Shown: positions 1 through 6,680 of the stretch, one piece after another | How the letters are laid out: each line of letters starts with the position of its first letter | Position numbering within the stretch: position 1 is the stretch's first letter | Notes under the pieces: generated by a model | The model's database searches: none | Told to the model about the DNA's origin: nothing | Seen by the model: only the letters and a program-made list of their open reading frames with translations | Program-made: the position numbers and the translations under genes | Source of the DNA: Treponema sp. | Lineage (GTDB): Bacteria; Spirochaetota; Spirochaetia; Treponematales; Breznakiellaceae | Assembly: GCA_031277045.1 (NCBI GenBank) | Contig: JAISLX010000085.1 | Span: forward strand, 1-7,748 | Reading direction: 5' to 3' | Length of the DNA stretch: 7,748 bases

Positions 1-486
1 CTGGGGCAGGGCCAAACCGTGGCCTACGCCAGCGATGCGGGCACCCCGGCCCTGAGCGATCCCGGTGCGGTGCTGGCCCGGCTGGCGGCGGAGGCGGGCC
101 ACCAGGTCATCCCCATTCCCGGCCCTTCGGCCTTTGCCTCCCTGGTCAGCGTCTCCGGGGCCCTGGACAAAACGGTGGTTTTTGAAGGCTTTTTATCCCC
201 CAAACCGGGCCGCCGCCGTTCCCGGCTGAAAGAACTTTTGGCCCTGGAAGCAGGCTTTGTCCTTTACGAATCCCCCTTCCGTATTCTCAAGCTTTTGGCG
301 GATCTTGCCGAATTTGACGGGGAACGGTATGTGTGCATAGGCCGGGAAATGACCAAGGTTCATGAGGAATACGTCCGGGGTTCGGCGGCGGAAATTTTCG
401 CCAAATTCGCGGCAAAAAGTGAACAAATTGGGGAATTTTCCGTCTATGTATCTGGAAAGAAAATCAATATGGTTATAAACTATTAG
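1..486 (+). CDS. rsmI: 16S rRNA (cytidine(1402)-2'-O)-methyltransferase RsmI, 3' part
   Basis: The gene is cut by the left edge and is open from base 1; the GTG at 19 is internal, not a start. In E. coli RsmI methylates the 2'-OH of C1402 in the 16S rRNA decoding centre with S-adenosylmethionine. Visible family signatures, in order, are SDAGTPALSDPG (residues 11-22 of the fragment), PGPSA (40-44), FEGFLSPKPGRR, LYESPFR and the GREMTKVHEE block followed by RG. Together these identify the tetrapyrrole-methylase-fold RsmI family. The protein stops shortly after the GEFSVYVSG strand, so the C-terminal helical extension of the E. coli enzyme is absent. This may be normal for the lineage. It lies 33 bp upstream of flgM, and its last codons overlap a candidate flgM promoter. 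Family assignment is secure; activity of the shortened form is inferred. Confidence 0.93.
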   Translation: MGQGQTVAYASDAGTPALSDPGAVLARLAAEAGHQVIPIPGPSAFASLVSVSGALDKTVVFEGFLSPKPGRRRSRLKELLALEAGFVLYESPFRILKLLADLAEFDGERYVCIGREMTKVHEEYVRGSAAEIFAKFAAKSEQIGEFSVYVSGKKINMVINY

Positions 487-503
487 GGAACTTATGCCGA
501 TAA
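476..503 (+). promoter_or_regulatory. Candidate sigma-28 (FliA-type) promoter for flgM
   Basis: TAAA at 476-479 and a perfect GCCGATAA at 496-503 match the two boxes of flagellar sigma-28 promoters. The gap between them is 16 bp, one longer than the usual 15. The predicted transcription start near 510 would leave a short leader into flgM at 520 or 526. The placement in front of the gene for the sigma-28 inhibitor supports it. The octamer also occurs twice by chance inside nagZ on the minus strand, so the box alone is not proof. Confidence 0.5.
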
Positions 504-519
504 TGTGGGTAGGTAGGAT

Positions 520-810
520 ATGAGTATGATAATCGACAGGGTAGGTCCCCCGGAACCCATCCAGCCCGGAAAAAAACCCGGACGGAGCGATCAAGTACGG
601 GAGCGCGGACAAGCCGATTCCATCAGCCTTTCCTCGGAGGCGATGGAGAAAAGCGAGTTGTACCACACGATAGAAGTGGTCTCCGCCGCCCCGGATACGC
701 GGATGGACCGGATAGCGGAACTGAAAGAAAAAATGAATGATCCCGCGTATCTCAACGAGCGGATTATCAACGCCACGGCGGATAAAATACTTGAGTCCTT
801 TGGACTCTAG
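520..810 (+). CDS. flgM: FlgM-type anti-sigma-28 factor
   Basis: FlgM binds the flagellar sigma factor FliA (sigma-28) in the cytoplasm and holds it inactive until the hook-basal body is complete and FlgM is exported. The 96-residue protein has the family shape: a low-complexity, presumably disordered N-terminus rich in Pro, Gly and charged residues, the ISLSSEA motif (residues 35-41), and a helical C-terminus (about 60-96, RMDRIAELKEK to KILESFGL) that corresponds to the sigma-binding part. Length is typical. The ATG at 520 has AGG at 511-513 (6-nt spacing). The ATG at 526 has AGG at 515-517 (8-nt spacing) and is equally possible, giving 94 residues. It follows rsmI by 33 bp and ends in a strong terminator. 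A sigma-28-like promoter upstream would make expression self-limiting. The identification rests on motif and overall layout. Confidence 0.87.
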   Translation: MSMIIDRVGPPEPIQPGKKPGRSDQVRERGQADSISLSSEAMEKSELYHTIEVVSAAPDTRMDRIAELKEKMNDPAYLNERIINATADKILESFGL

Positions 811-814
811 GGCC

Positions 815-847
815 CCCGTTTTATAGGGACCCTATGCCATAAACGGG
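815..847 (+). other. Hairpin between the flgM stop and the terminator
   Basis: CCCGTTT(T)AT at 815-824 pairs with ATAAACGGG at 839-847, with one bulged T. The enclosed bases can form a further small stem (ATAGG with CCTAT around 823-835). There is no T-run after it, so it is not itself a terminator. It abuts the terminator stem and could protect the flgM 3' end or act as a spacer structure. Confidence 0.5.
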
Positions 848-898
848 CGGAACCAGGCGAACATTCCCGCGGGATGTTCCGGGGTTCCGCTTTTTTTT
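847..898 (+). terminator. Rho-independent terminator after flgM
   Basis: GCGGAACC at 847-854 pairs perfectly with GGTTCCGC at 883-890 and is followed immediately by eight Ts (891-898). The loop contains a second stem (AACAT 860-864 with ATGTT 874-878) capped by the palindrome CCCGCGGG. It separates the rsmI-flgM unit from the next gene, which starts 22 bp later. Confidence 0.9.
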
Positions 899-919
899 GA
901 CCCGATACGGAGCGGGCTT

Positions 920-2062
920 ATGGATATATCCTTCAAACTGGACCCCGAAGTGCTGATAGGGCCGGACACCATCAACCGGGCGGGGACCTTTTGCGCCCGT
1001 TCTTACGACCGGGTTCTTGTTGCCACCGAACAGGTACTGTACGAAAACCGGCGCATTGAACGGCTGACCGGCATTCTGGAAGAAGCCGGGGTGGAAGCCA
1101 TTGTTTTTGATGAAATTCCCGCCCAGGCCACGGCGGAAGTGGCCGAGGCCGCCGCATCCCTGGCCCGGGGGGCCCGGTGTTCCGCCATTATCGGTTTTGG
1201 CGGCCTAAAGACCCAGGCCATAGCCCGTTTAACGGCGATTCTGACATCTTCCAATATGCCGGTCTTCGACTTGCTGGACGGTCATACGCCGGAAGATGCA
1301 ACCGTCCCCTATGTGGCGGTTCCTACCACGAGCCGGGACCCCTTCCTTTTTTCAAACTACTTTATCGCCATAGACCCCCGGGACCGCTCGGTAAAAATGG
1401 TAAAATCCCCGGAAAAGCTCTGCGCGGCGGCCTTTATCGACGGCGGCCTATCCGAATCCCTGTCCGGCTCCTTTGCCGCCACCACCGCCTTTGACGGCTT
1501 CTGCGTCGCCGTGGAAGCCTACTGTTCGTCCCGGTCAAGTTTCTTTTCCGACGCCCTGCTGGAACACGCCATCACCATTTATTCCCGGATGATGGATTCC
1601 TACATGGACAACCGGATTTTCGATCTGGTGGGAAACGCCACCAACGCCGGTTTTTTAATCGCCCTGGGGAATTCCCTCAGCGCCCCCGGCATAGGCACCG
1701 CCCTGGCCTACGCCATCAACGGCCGTTTTCCGGTGGCAAAATCCTGGTGTTCCACGGTCCTGTTGCCCTATATCCTGGAACGGCTGGTCAACGCCCGGCC
1801 AGAAAAACTCGCCAGGGCGGCGGCCCTGATGGGGGAGCCGGTAGACGGGCTCTCGGTTTCGGACAGCGCCAACCTGGCGGTGGAAAACATACGCCGCCGC
1901 ATGGGGGTCCTCAAGGTGCCCGCCCGGCTCAAGGAATTCAACCTTTCCCTGGATAAGCTGGTTCCCGTGGCCGAGGCGGCCCGGAACCTCGAATTTGTTG
2001 CCTTTTCCCCCTGGACGGTTTCCTCCGAAGATGCGTTTGACATTTTGAAACAGGCTTTTTAG
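920..2062 (+). CDS. Iron-containing alcohol dehydrogenase-fold protein, metal ligands lost
   Basis: The 380-residue product has the length and order of a group III (iron-dependent) alcohol dehydrogenase or dehydroquinate-synthase-like protein. An N-terminal nucleotide-binding half contains IIGFGGLKTQAIA (residues 90-102, in place of GGGSxxDxAK) and VAVPTTSRDPF (132-142). An all-helical C-terminal half contains TAFDGFCVAVEAY (189-201) and STVLLP (278-283). The metal site is not conserved. The Asp of the DALTHA motif remains (D192), but the His four residues later is V196, the His of the HAMAH-type segment is missing in 255-265, and the last His is replaced by K274. A dehydrogenase reaction is therefore doubtful, and the protein may be a pseudoenzyme or use other chemistry. 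The ATG at 920 has GGAG at 909-912 (7-nt spacing). No promoter is obvious in the short gap after the terminator. Its 3' end lies 17 bp from a converging gene. Confidence 0.82.
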   Translation: MDISFKLDPEVLIGPDTINRAGTFCARSYDRVLVATEQVLYENRRIERLTGILEEAGVEAIVFDEIPAQATAEVAEAAASLARGARCSAIIGFGGLKTQAIARLTAILTSSNMPVFDLLDGHTPEDATVPYVAVPTTSRDPFLFSNYFIAIDPRDRSVKMVKSPEKLCAAAFIDGGLSESLSGSFAATTAFDGFCVAVEAYCSSRSSFFSDALLEHAITIYSRMMDSYMDNRIFDLVGNATNAGFLIALGNSLSAPGIGTALAYAINGRFPVAKSWCSTVLLPYILERLVNARPEKLARAAALMGEPVDGLSVSDSANLAVENIRRRMGVLKVPARLKEFNLSLDKLVPVAEAARNLEFVAFSPWTVSSEDAFDILKQAF

Positions 2063-2079
2063 ACATCCAAAGGGACGGA

Positions 2080-3573
2080 CTACTTCTGGCTTTCTTTCTT
2101 GAATCCCTGGGGAAAGCGCTGGAGGAGGCTTTCAACCTGCTTTTTGGAAGCAATGCCGAAATTCTCCAGGGCCGCCGGTTCAAACTGGTCAAAGGCAACG
2201 TTGCCGTTTTCGTACTCGCAAAACATATTGGCCAGGTAAACCGTGTCCACCAGGTCCTTGGTTTCCGCCGGAGCGGAGCTGGGATCATGGTGAAACCGGA
2301 TCGCGGTTACCAAATTTTCGGGGAAATTCCACTTTTCCGCAATCTGGGCGCCTATTTCCGCGTGGTTCATACCGGCGGCCAAATCCTCAAAAGTTGAGGG
2401 GGGCAGGTTTTTTTCCGCGCTGAACTCCTTGATCTTGTTCAGCAAATCCGGGTGGACATTGGAAAAAATGATCTTTCCCATATCGTGGAGAATACCCCCC
2501 ACATACACGTCGTCGAGGAGGTTATTGTCCTTTTTGAAGTTTTTGATGAGGTTGTAGGCATAAAAAGCGGTTTTGTAGGAATGTTCCCAAAGCTGTTTTT
2601 TGTCCGCCGTGTCGTCCCCCAGAATCTTTTGGGTTCCGTAGGAATAGAGCAGGTTTTTTATGCCCCGGATTCCCACCAGTTTTACCGCCTCGCCGATATT
2701 GTCCACCTTTTTGGCCAGCATATACTGGGCGGAATTGACGATTTTGAGCAGATCCGCCGTCAGGGCCGGGTCCATGGAAATCTGGCGGGCAATGGAAGCC
2801 ATTTCCGCCTTGGGATCCCCGATAAGCTTTTGCACCATCATGATGTTTTCCGGGAACTGGGGCAGGGAATTCACGTTATTGACGATGGTATCCGCAAGGA
2901 TAGAAAGGTTTTCCACCCTGGCCTGATCCAGGGGAATCATAATCCGGGCAACGGTCTCCGTTTCGGTCCCCAAAATGTCGAAACAGTCCTCGTCGAGGCC
3001 CATTTTTTTCAACATCAGCACCAGAATCACCAGGCCAAGGCCGGCTCCTTCCGAATCGTCCAGCACCTGGGTAAAGGCGTCTTCCAGGGTGTTGTACTGC
3101 CGGGAACGGGCCAGTTTGTCGTGGATACGGATAAGCTCGGTTTTGGTTACCGCCACGTTGTTGCGGACCTCGATGTAGATAATGTTTCTCCGTACCTGGA
3201 GGATCAGCTTGACATAAAGACCCTGCTCTTTCTGCATCCGCAGGTAGTGGACAATGTTGGAAAGGGTAGTCTCCTTAAAAGAAGCCATCCCCTCCTTGTA
3301 CTGCACGGGATTGGTCAAATCCAGGCCCTTTTCCATGAAGTAGATCCGTTTGGTGTTGGCCTTTTTCGCGTTGACGGCCAGTTCCTGAACGCAGTAGACG
3401 ATGTAGTCTTTAAGTTTTTCCTGGCGGACTTCCCGTAAAAACAGGGCCAGCACCTGTTCTATGTAGATTTCTATTTCGTGGGGCAGGGTAAAAGTAGTAA
3501 TTGTAAGGGGTATCCCCGCCCGTATCGCCTTTTTTATCTTTGGCTCATCAACAATTAGTTCCTGGGCTGCCAC
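2080..3573 (-). CDS. ATPase-like plus HDOD/HD-domain signalling protein
   Basis: I choose the GTG at 3573 (497 residues) because AAGGAAGG lies about 6 nt upstream. The ATG at 3663 would add 30 Arg-rich residues and has its purine run directly against the start codon. Residue numbers are from the GTG. Residues about 50-220 resemble a GHKL/HATPase fold: QELAVNAKKAN (N-box, E64 and N68) and EGAGLGL (G-box, 175-181), but the D-box position reads EVRNN, so nucleotide binding is uncertain. From LPQFPENI (237) onwards there is an HDOD domain, with an HD-type metal set: H331, H363-D364 in GGILHDMGK, H404, H428-H429 and possibly D443. HDOD proteins usually act in signalling. Here phosphohydrolase activity is possible, but no GYP motif is present. 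The protein has no signal peptide or membrane span and is probably cytoplasmic. The role is inferred. Confidence 0.82.
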   Translation of the reverse strand: MAAQELIVDEPKIKKAIRAGIPLTITTFTLPHEIEIYIEQVLALFLREVRQEKLKDYIVYCVQELAVNAKKANTKRIYFMEKGLDLTNPVQYKEGMASFKETTLSNIVHYLRMQKEQGLYVKLILQVRRNIIYIEVRNNVAVTKTELIRIHDKLARSRQYNTLEDAFTQVLDDSEGAGLGLVILVLMLKKMGLDEDCFDILGTETETVARIMIPLDQARVENLSILADTIVNNVNSLPQFPENIMMVQKLIGDPKAEMASIARQISMDPALTADLLKIVNSAQYMLAKKVDNIGEAVKLVGIRGIKNLLYSYGTQKILGDDTADKKQLWEHSYKTAFYAYNLIKNFKKDNNLLDDVYVGGILHDMGKIIFSNVHPDLLNKIKEFSAEKNLPPSTFEDLAAGMNHAEIGAQIAEKWNFPENLVTAIRFHHDPSSAPAETKDLVDTVYLANMFCEYENGNVAFDQFEPAALENFGIASKKQVESLLQRFPQGFKKESQK

Positions 3574-3774
3574 TCTCCGCCTTCCTTCCCGTTCTTTTTG
3601 TTCCCGCCGCCGCCAAATCCACGGCAAAACGCGGGAGTCCGCGGGATTCCGCTTCGCTGCCATCCCTTGCGCGGAAGGAAACCCCCGGTCCCAGGCTAAA
3701 ATTCACCGTGTCCCATGTCCCCGCGGGCTGCCCAGCCTGGACAATTTTACATAACCTTAGACATTCGTACTCTT

Positions 3775-3804
3775 AGTATATCCAAAACGCCGGGGAGGAA
3801 TCAA
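3775..3804 (-). promoter_or_regulatory. Candidate promoter for the HDOD gene
   Basis: Reading the minus strand, TTGATT (3804-3799) and TATACT (3780-3775) are separated by 18 bp. The -10 box matches the vegetative consensus at 5 of 6 positions and the -35 at 4 of 6. It lies in the only AT-rich patch of this gap and would give a leader of about 195 nt to the GTG start, or about 105 nt to the ATG at 3663. Confidence 0.4.
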
Positions 3805-3882
3805 TCATAACAGGGTGTGCCGCGCGCAAGGCCGTTTTCCGGCCCTGGGCGCAGAAGGCGGTTCTTTGGCAGTTTACAGGGT

Positions 3883-3907
3883 AAAAACCGTTTGGAAGCC
3901 GGTTTTT
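3883..3907 (-). terminator. Weak candidate terminator after the NFACT gene
   Basis: AAAAACCG (3883-3890) and CGGTTTTT (3900-3907) form a perfect 8-bp stem around a 9-nt loop. On the minus strand the stem ends in five Us about 50 nt past the stop codon of the gene at 3955. Only three pairs are GC, so termination may be partial and some read-through into the HDOD gene is possible. The rest of 3574-3954 holds the candidate promoter and short GC-rich palindromes, with no credible gene. Confidence 0.4.
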
Positions 3908-3954
3908 GGGTCCGGCGCGCGAAGCGCGGCAGACTGCCTCATGCGGGAACCGCG

Positions 3955-5433
3955 TCAAACCTTTTCCACGCGGCAGGACTCCAGTTCCCGCAGCCGCCCT
4001 TCGTCCGTTTTAACGTGGAGGTTTTTCTCGTGGGTGGGAAGTACCAGCCCTTTGGGGCCGTCCTTGGCCCGGCGCAGGTACTTTACCGGGGTGTAGAACA
4101 GATCCCCCTCGCCGTTGCCGCGTCCCTTCGAGTAAAAGATCGCCAGGTTCCCCGCGTCCAGCAGGATATCCAGGGGTACGGTCTTGCCGGAACGGTGTTT
4201 GACAAACACGTAGGCGCCGGGGTAATCCCTGGCGTGGAGCCAGAGATCGCTGCCCTTTACGTGGCGGCGGAGCAGGGCGTCGTTTTCCGCCGCGTCCCTG
4301 CCCACGATAATAAGCCAGTCGTTCCGTCTGAACGAAAGCCCCGGACGCTTCCTGTCGCCCGGCAGCGCGGGGGCCGGGCTTGGGCCCCGCATGATCTTCT
4401 GCAAAACCAGGGGGTTGGTCTCCGACAGGAGGGCGTTCATGGTCTCCTCCAGCCTCAAAAGTTCCGCCTCTCCCCGGATAATCTCCTGCCTGACATCCTC
4501 AAGGCCCCGCTTCGCCTTGCGGTAGCGCTCGTAGTAGTGTTCCGCCTGGCCCGGACCGTCCAGGCCCTCTTCCAACTGGATACGGACCCGCTCGCCGTTG
4601 TAAAAATTTTCCGCTTCCAGCCACCGGTCTCCCGGCGCGATACGGGCCAGGTTGGCCAGGACGATGTCCCCGTACTGCTTAAGATTTTCCGCAGAGGCGA
4701 AGTCCCCTTCCTTGGCTTTTAGCTTTTCCAGGGAGGCCGAAAGCCGGCCGATCTTGCCCTCCCAGTTCCGCCGCACCTGTTCCCGCAGGGATTCCAGGGA
4801 AAGATTTCCCCCCTGTTCCGCGTAAAATGCGTCAAGCTTTTCATTGAACGAGGGATTCTGCCCCCCGGACGGGCCACCCTTTCCGGACCGGCCGCCGTCC
4901 CCGGCGGGATTCCGGGTCATAGGAAAATCCCGGACGCTGAAGTCCCTGCCGCCGGGCCCATGCGGGGCCAGCGTTTCCTCCGGCGCGTAGCGGCCGCCGG
5001 TCCGTTCCCCCCGCCTGGGGAGCCGCCGCATGGCGTCCAGGATCGTCCCGTCTTCCCCGGTAACGATGACGTTAGCCGCGTTGGACCAGAGCCGGACATA
5101 AAGACGGTAGAGGTTTTCCCCCCGCCGCACCCGGAGCCTTATGATCCGGTTGTCCCCCAGCTGGACAGCCTCCTCGATCCACCCGTTGGCGATCCGGGAG
5201 TTGAGGAATTCGGCGAAGCGCAGGGGCTTGTCGCTTTTGGGAACGGCCCGGAAGGTTTCGTGGATCCGGCAGGCTCCGGGACTTAGGGAGATGAGTACCG
5301 TTTTGCCCGCGCCCCCGCCGTGGACCCGCAGGGCGATCACGTCAAAGGCGCTTTGCAGGGCCTTTTGAATCTGGCAGCCTTCCAGCCTCAGTTCGGAGAG
5401 GACGCAGTCTATTTCTTTCCAGTTAAGGGACAT
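3955..5433 (-). CDS. NFACT (RqcH/Rqc2/FbpA-like) family protein lacking the HhH segment
   Basis: This family includes bacterial RqcH, which binds stalled 50S subunits and adds alanine tails. Some members are annotated as fibronectin-binding proteins. The 492 residues read as an NFACT-N domain (about 1-155, with LSPGACRIHET and QLGDNRIIRL), a Gly/Pro/Arg-rich linker (158-195), a coiled-coil middle (about 197-335, with GPGQAEHYYERYRKAK at 293-308), and an NFACT-R domain (372-485, with VGRDAAEND, SDLWLHARDYPGAYV and YTPVKYLRRAKDGPKGL). The family is unmistakable. Two departures stand out. The helix-hairpin-helix part normally found after NFACT-N is replaced by the linker, and the DR motif reads N95-R96. 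Canonical RqcH is longer, roughly 560-590 residues. The start at 5433 has GGAG at 5441-5438 (4-nt spacing). Alanine tailing is therefore not assured; an RNA- or ribosome-binding role is the safer call. Confidence 0.87.
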   Translation of the reverse strand: MSLNWKEIDCVLSELRLEGCQIQKALQSAFDVIALRVHGGGAGKTVLISLSPGACRIHETFRAVPKSDKPLRFAEFLNSRIANGWIEEAVQLGDNRIIRLRVRRGENLYRLYVRLWSNAANVIVTGEDGTILDAMRRLPRRGERTGGRYAPEETLAPHGPGGRDFSVRDFPMTRNPAGDGGRSGKGGPSGGQNPSFNEKLDAFYAEQGGNLSLESLREQVRRNWEGKIGRLSASLEKLKAKEGDFASAENLKQYGDIVLANLARIAPGDRWLEAENFYNGERVRIQLEEGLDGPGQAEHYYERYRKAKRGLEDVRQEIIRGEAELLRLEETMNALLSETNPLVLQKIMRGPSPAPALPGDRKRPGLSFRRNDWLIIVGRDAAENDALLRRHVKGSDLWLHARDYPGAYVFVKHRSGKTVPLDILLDAGNLAIFYSKGRGNGEGDLFYTPVKYLRRAKDGPKGLVLPTHEKNLHVKTDEGRLRELESCRVEKV

Positions 5434-5449
5434 AACGCTCCGCGTATCG

Positions 5450-5479
5450 CTGATATACTACCGGGACAGATGGTATAAT
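5450..5479 (+). promoter_or_regulatory. Promoter for the beta-N-acetylhexosaminidase gene
   Basis: A perfect TATAAT lies at 5474-5479. CTGATA at 5450-5455 is a 4-of-6 match to a -35 box at an 18-bp spacing. The -10 box ends 7 bp before the start codon at 5487, so transcription would begin at or next to the ATG, predicting a leaderless message. No Shine-Dalgarno sequence is seen before this ATG, which agrees. Confidence 0.6.
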
Positions 5480-5483
5480 ACAA
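5455..5483 (-). promoter_or_regulatory. Promoter for the NFACT gene
   Basis: On the minus strand, TTGTAT (5483-5478), a 17-bp spacer and TAGTAT (5460-5455) form a good vegetative-type promoter. The predicted start near 5448 leaves a leader of about 15 nt that includes the ribosome binding site. It overlaps the oppositely directed nagZ promoter. Confidence 0.6.
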
Positions 5484-5486
5484 CGA

Positions 5487-6680
5487 ATGAGACGGTCTTT
5501 TTTTTGTCTGCTTGCCGGTTTTCTGCTTCTAACTACGGGCCTCGCGGGCCGGGAAACGTCCGAAGCGGTTCTTCAGGAAGCCGCCCGTATCGCCGCTTCC
5601 CTTGACGATTCCGTCCTCGCCTCCCAGGTGATCATGAGCGGCGTTGACGGGAAGTCCGGCCTGGACGCGGACATGGGGCGAATTCTGGCGGACTGTCCTC
5701 CGGGGGCCATCATGCTGTTCAAATACAACCTGGACAGCCCCAAAGACAAGGCCCGCGCTTTTATCGGCGAGTGCCGGGACTTGACGGCCTCCGCTGTCGC
5801 GGCAAAGACCGGCGGGACAGCCATTCCCCCTCTTATCGCCGTCGACCACGAGGGGGGGCAGGTACACCGCTTTGGGCCGGGGATCAGCCGCCTGCCCGCC
5901 GCCGCTTCCTGGGAAGATCGGGCAAAACGGGAGGGGAACGCGGCGGCCCTCGCCGCGCTGGAGGAGGCCGCCTATGAATCGGGGGCGGAGATCCGGGACC
6001 TGGGAGTTACGCTGATCCTGGGTCCCGTAGCCGAGCCGCTGAACGACGACAACCGCCTCTTCCTGGAGGATCGCGGCTTTAGCGCCGAACCCGGCTTTAC
6101 CGCCGGGGCCGCGGCGGCCTATATCCGGGGCATGGAACGCGCCGGGCTGGGCTGCGTGGCAAAGCACTTCCCCGGCAATTCCGGCGTGGATCCCCACCGG
6201 GGCGTTTCGGTTCTTTCAGGGAGCCGGGAAGAGCTTGCCCTGGCGGTACAACCCTTCGCCGCCCTCACCGGCGGCGCGGCCCCCCGCGTCGCGGGGATTA
6301 TGGTCTCCCACGCGCTGGTCCCCGCCTGGGACACGGAGCGGATAGGGAGCCTTTCCCCGGCCCTTATCGGCCGCTGGCTGCGCGGGGAACTGGGTTTTAG
6401 GGGCATCGTGCTGGCGGATGATTTTTCCATGACCGCCGCATCCTCCCGGATAAACCCCGAGGAAGCGGCGGTGCTTTCCCTGGCGGCGGGGGCGGACATG
6501 GTAATGACCTGGCCCTCCGGCCTGCGGAAACTTCGCGGGGCCATCCTGGCCGCCCTGGAACGGGGAAATCTGAGCCGCGGGCGTCTTGAGGAGGCGGCGG
6601 CCCGGATTATCGCGGAAAAGATACGGCTGGGAATCTTTCAGCCGCCCCCTCCTCCGGCTAACAGCCTGCCGGCAGGTTGA
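5487..6680 (+). CDS. nagZ: Secreted GH3 beta-N-acetylhexosaminidase (NagZ-like)
   Basis: The family removes terminal beta-linked N-acetylglucosamine, for example from muropeptides or chito-oligosaccharides. The 397-residue protein starts with a signal peptide (RR, then FFCLLAGFLLLTTGLA, likely cut after A20; no lipobox Cys), so it should act outside the cytoplasm, unlike cytoplasmic E. coli NagZ. GH3 landmarks are IAVDHEGGQVHRF (117-129), AKHFPGNSGVDPH (225-237, carrying the Lys-His pair that contacts substrate and the Asp-His dyad of NagZ enzymes) and VLADDFSM (308-315, with the nucleophile Asp, probably D311). All key residues are present. The C-terminus ends in a five-proline run (386-390). 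No other start keeps the signal peptide. It is divergent from the NFACT gene with overlapping promoters. The hydrolase call is firm; the natural substrate is inferred. Confidence 0.9.
   Translation: MRRSFFCLLAGFLLLTTGLAGRETSEAVLQEAARIAASLDDSVLASQVIMSGVDGKSGLDADMGRILADCPPGAIMLFKYNLDSPKDKARAFIGECRDLTASAVAAKTGGTAIPPLIAVDHEGGQVHRFGPGISRLPAAASWEDRAKREGNAAALAALEEAAYESGAEIRDLGVTLILGPVAEPLNDDNRLFLEDRGFSAEPGFTAGAAAAYIRGMERAGLGCVAKHFPGNSGVDPHRGVSVLSGSREELALAVQPFAALTGGAAPRVAGIMVSHALVPAWDTERIGSLSPALIGRWLRGELGFRGIVLADDFSMTAASSRINPEEAAVLSLAAGADMVMTWPSGLRKLRGAILAALERGNLSRGRLEEAAARIIAEKIRLGIFQPPPPPANSLPAG

Noticed and set aside
193..666. Minus-strand open frame across the rsmI-flgM junction
   Set aside because: It overlaps two supported genes in antisense and shows no recognisable protein.
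2063..2079. Bidirectional terminator between the converging ADH-fold and HDOD genes
   Set aside because: The gap is only 17 bp and no stem with T-runs could be found in it or just beyond.
2452..3438. Long plus-strand open frame (328 codons) opposite the HDOD gene
   Set aside because: It is the antisense shadow of a gene with clear domains, is rich in His/Gln/Val typical of reversed coding sequence, and has no convincing ribosome binding site.
3817..4722. Plus-strand open frame (301 codons) opposite the NFACT gene
   Set aside because: Antisense shadow of a conserved protein; its N-terminal part crosses the intergenic hairpins and shows no family motifs.
5529..6197. Minus-strand open frame opposite nagZ
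   Set aside because: Antisense of a GH3 enzyme with intact catalytic motifs; no independent evidence.
5761..6371. Two GCCGATAA boxes on the minus strand inside nagZ (5761-5768 and 6364-6371) as sigma-28 promoters
   Set aside because: They lie within conserved coding sequence and point away from any plausible gene start; likely chance. They are a caution for the flgM box.
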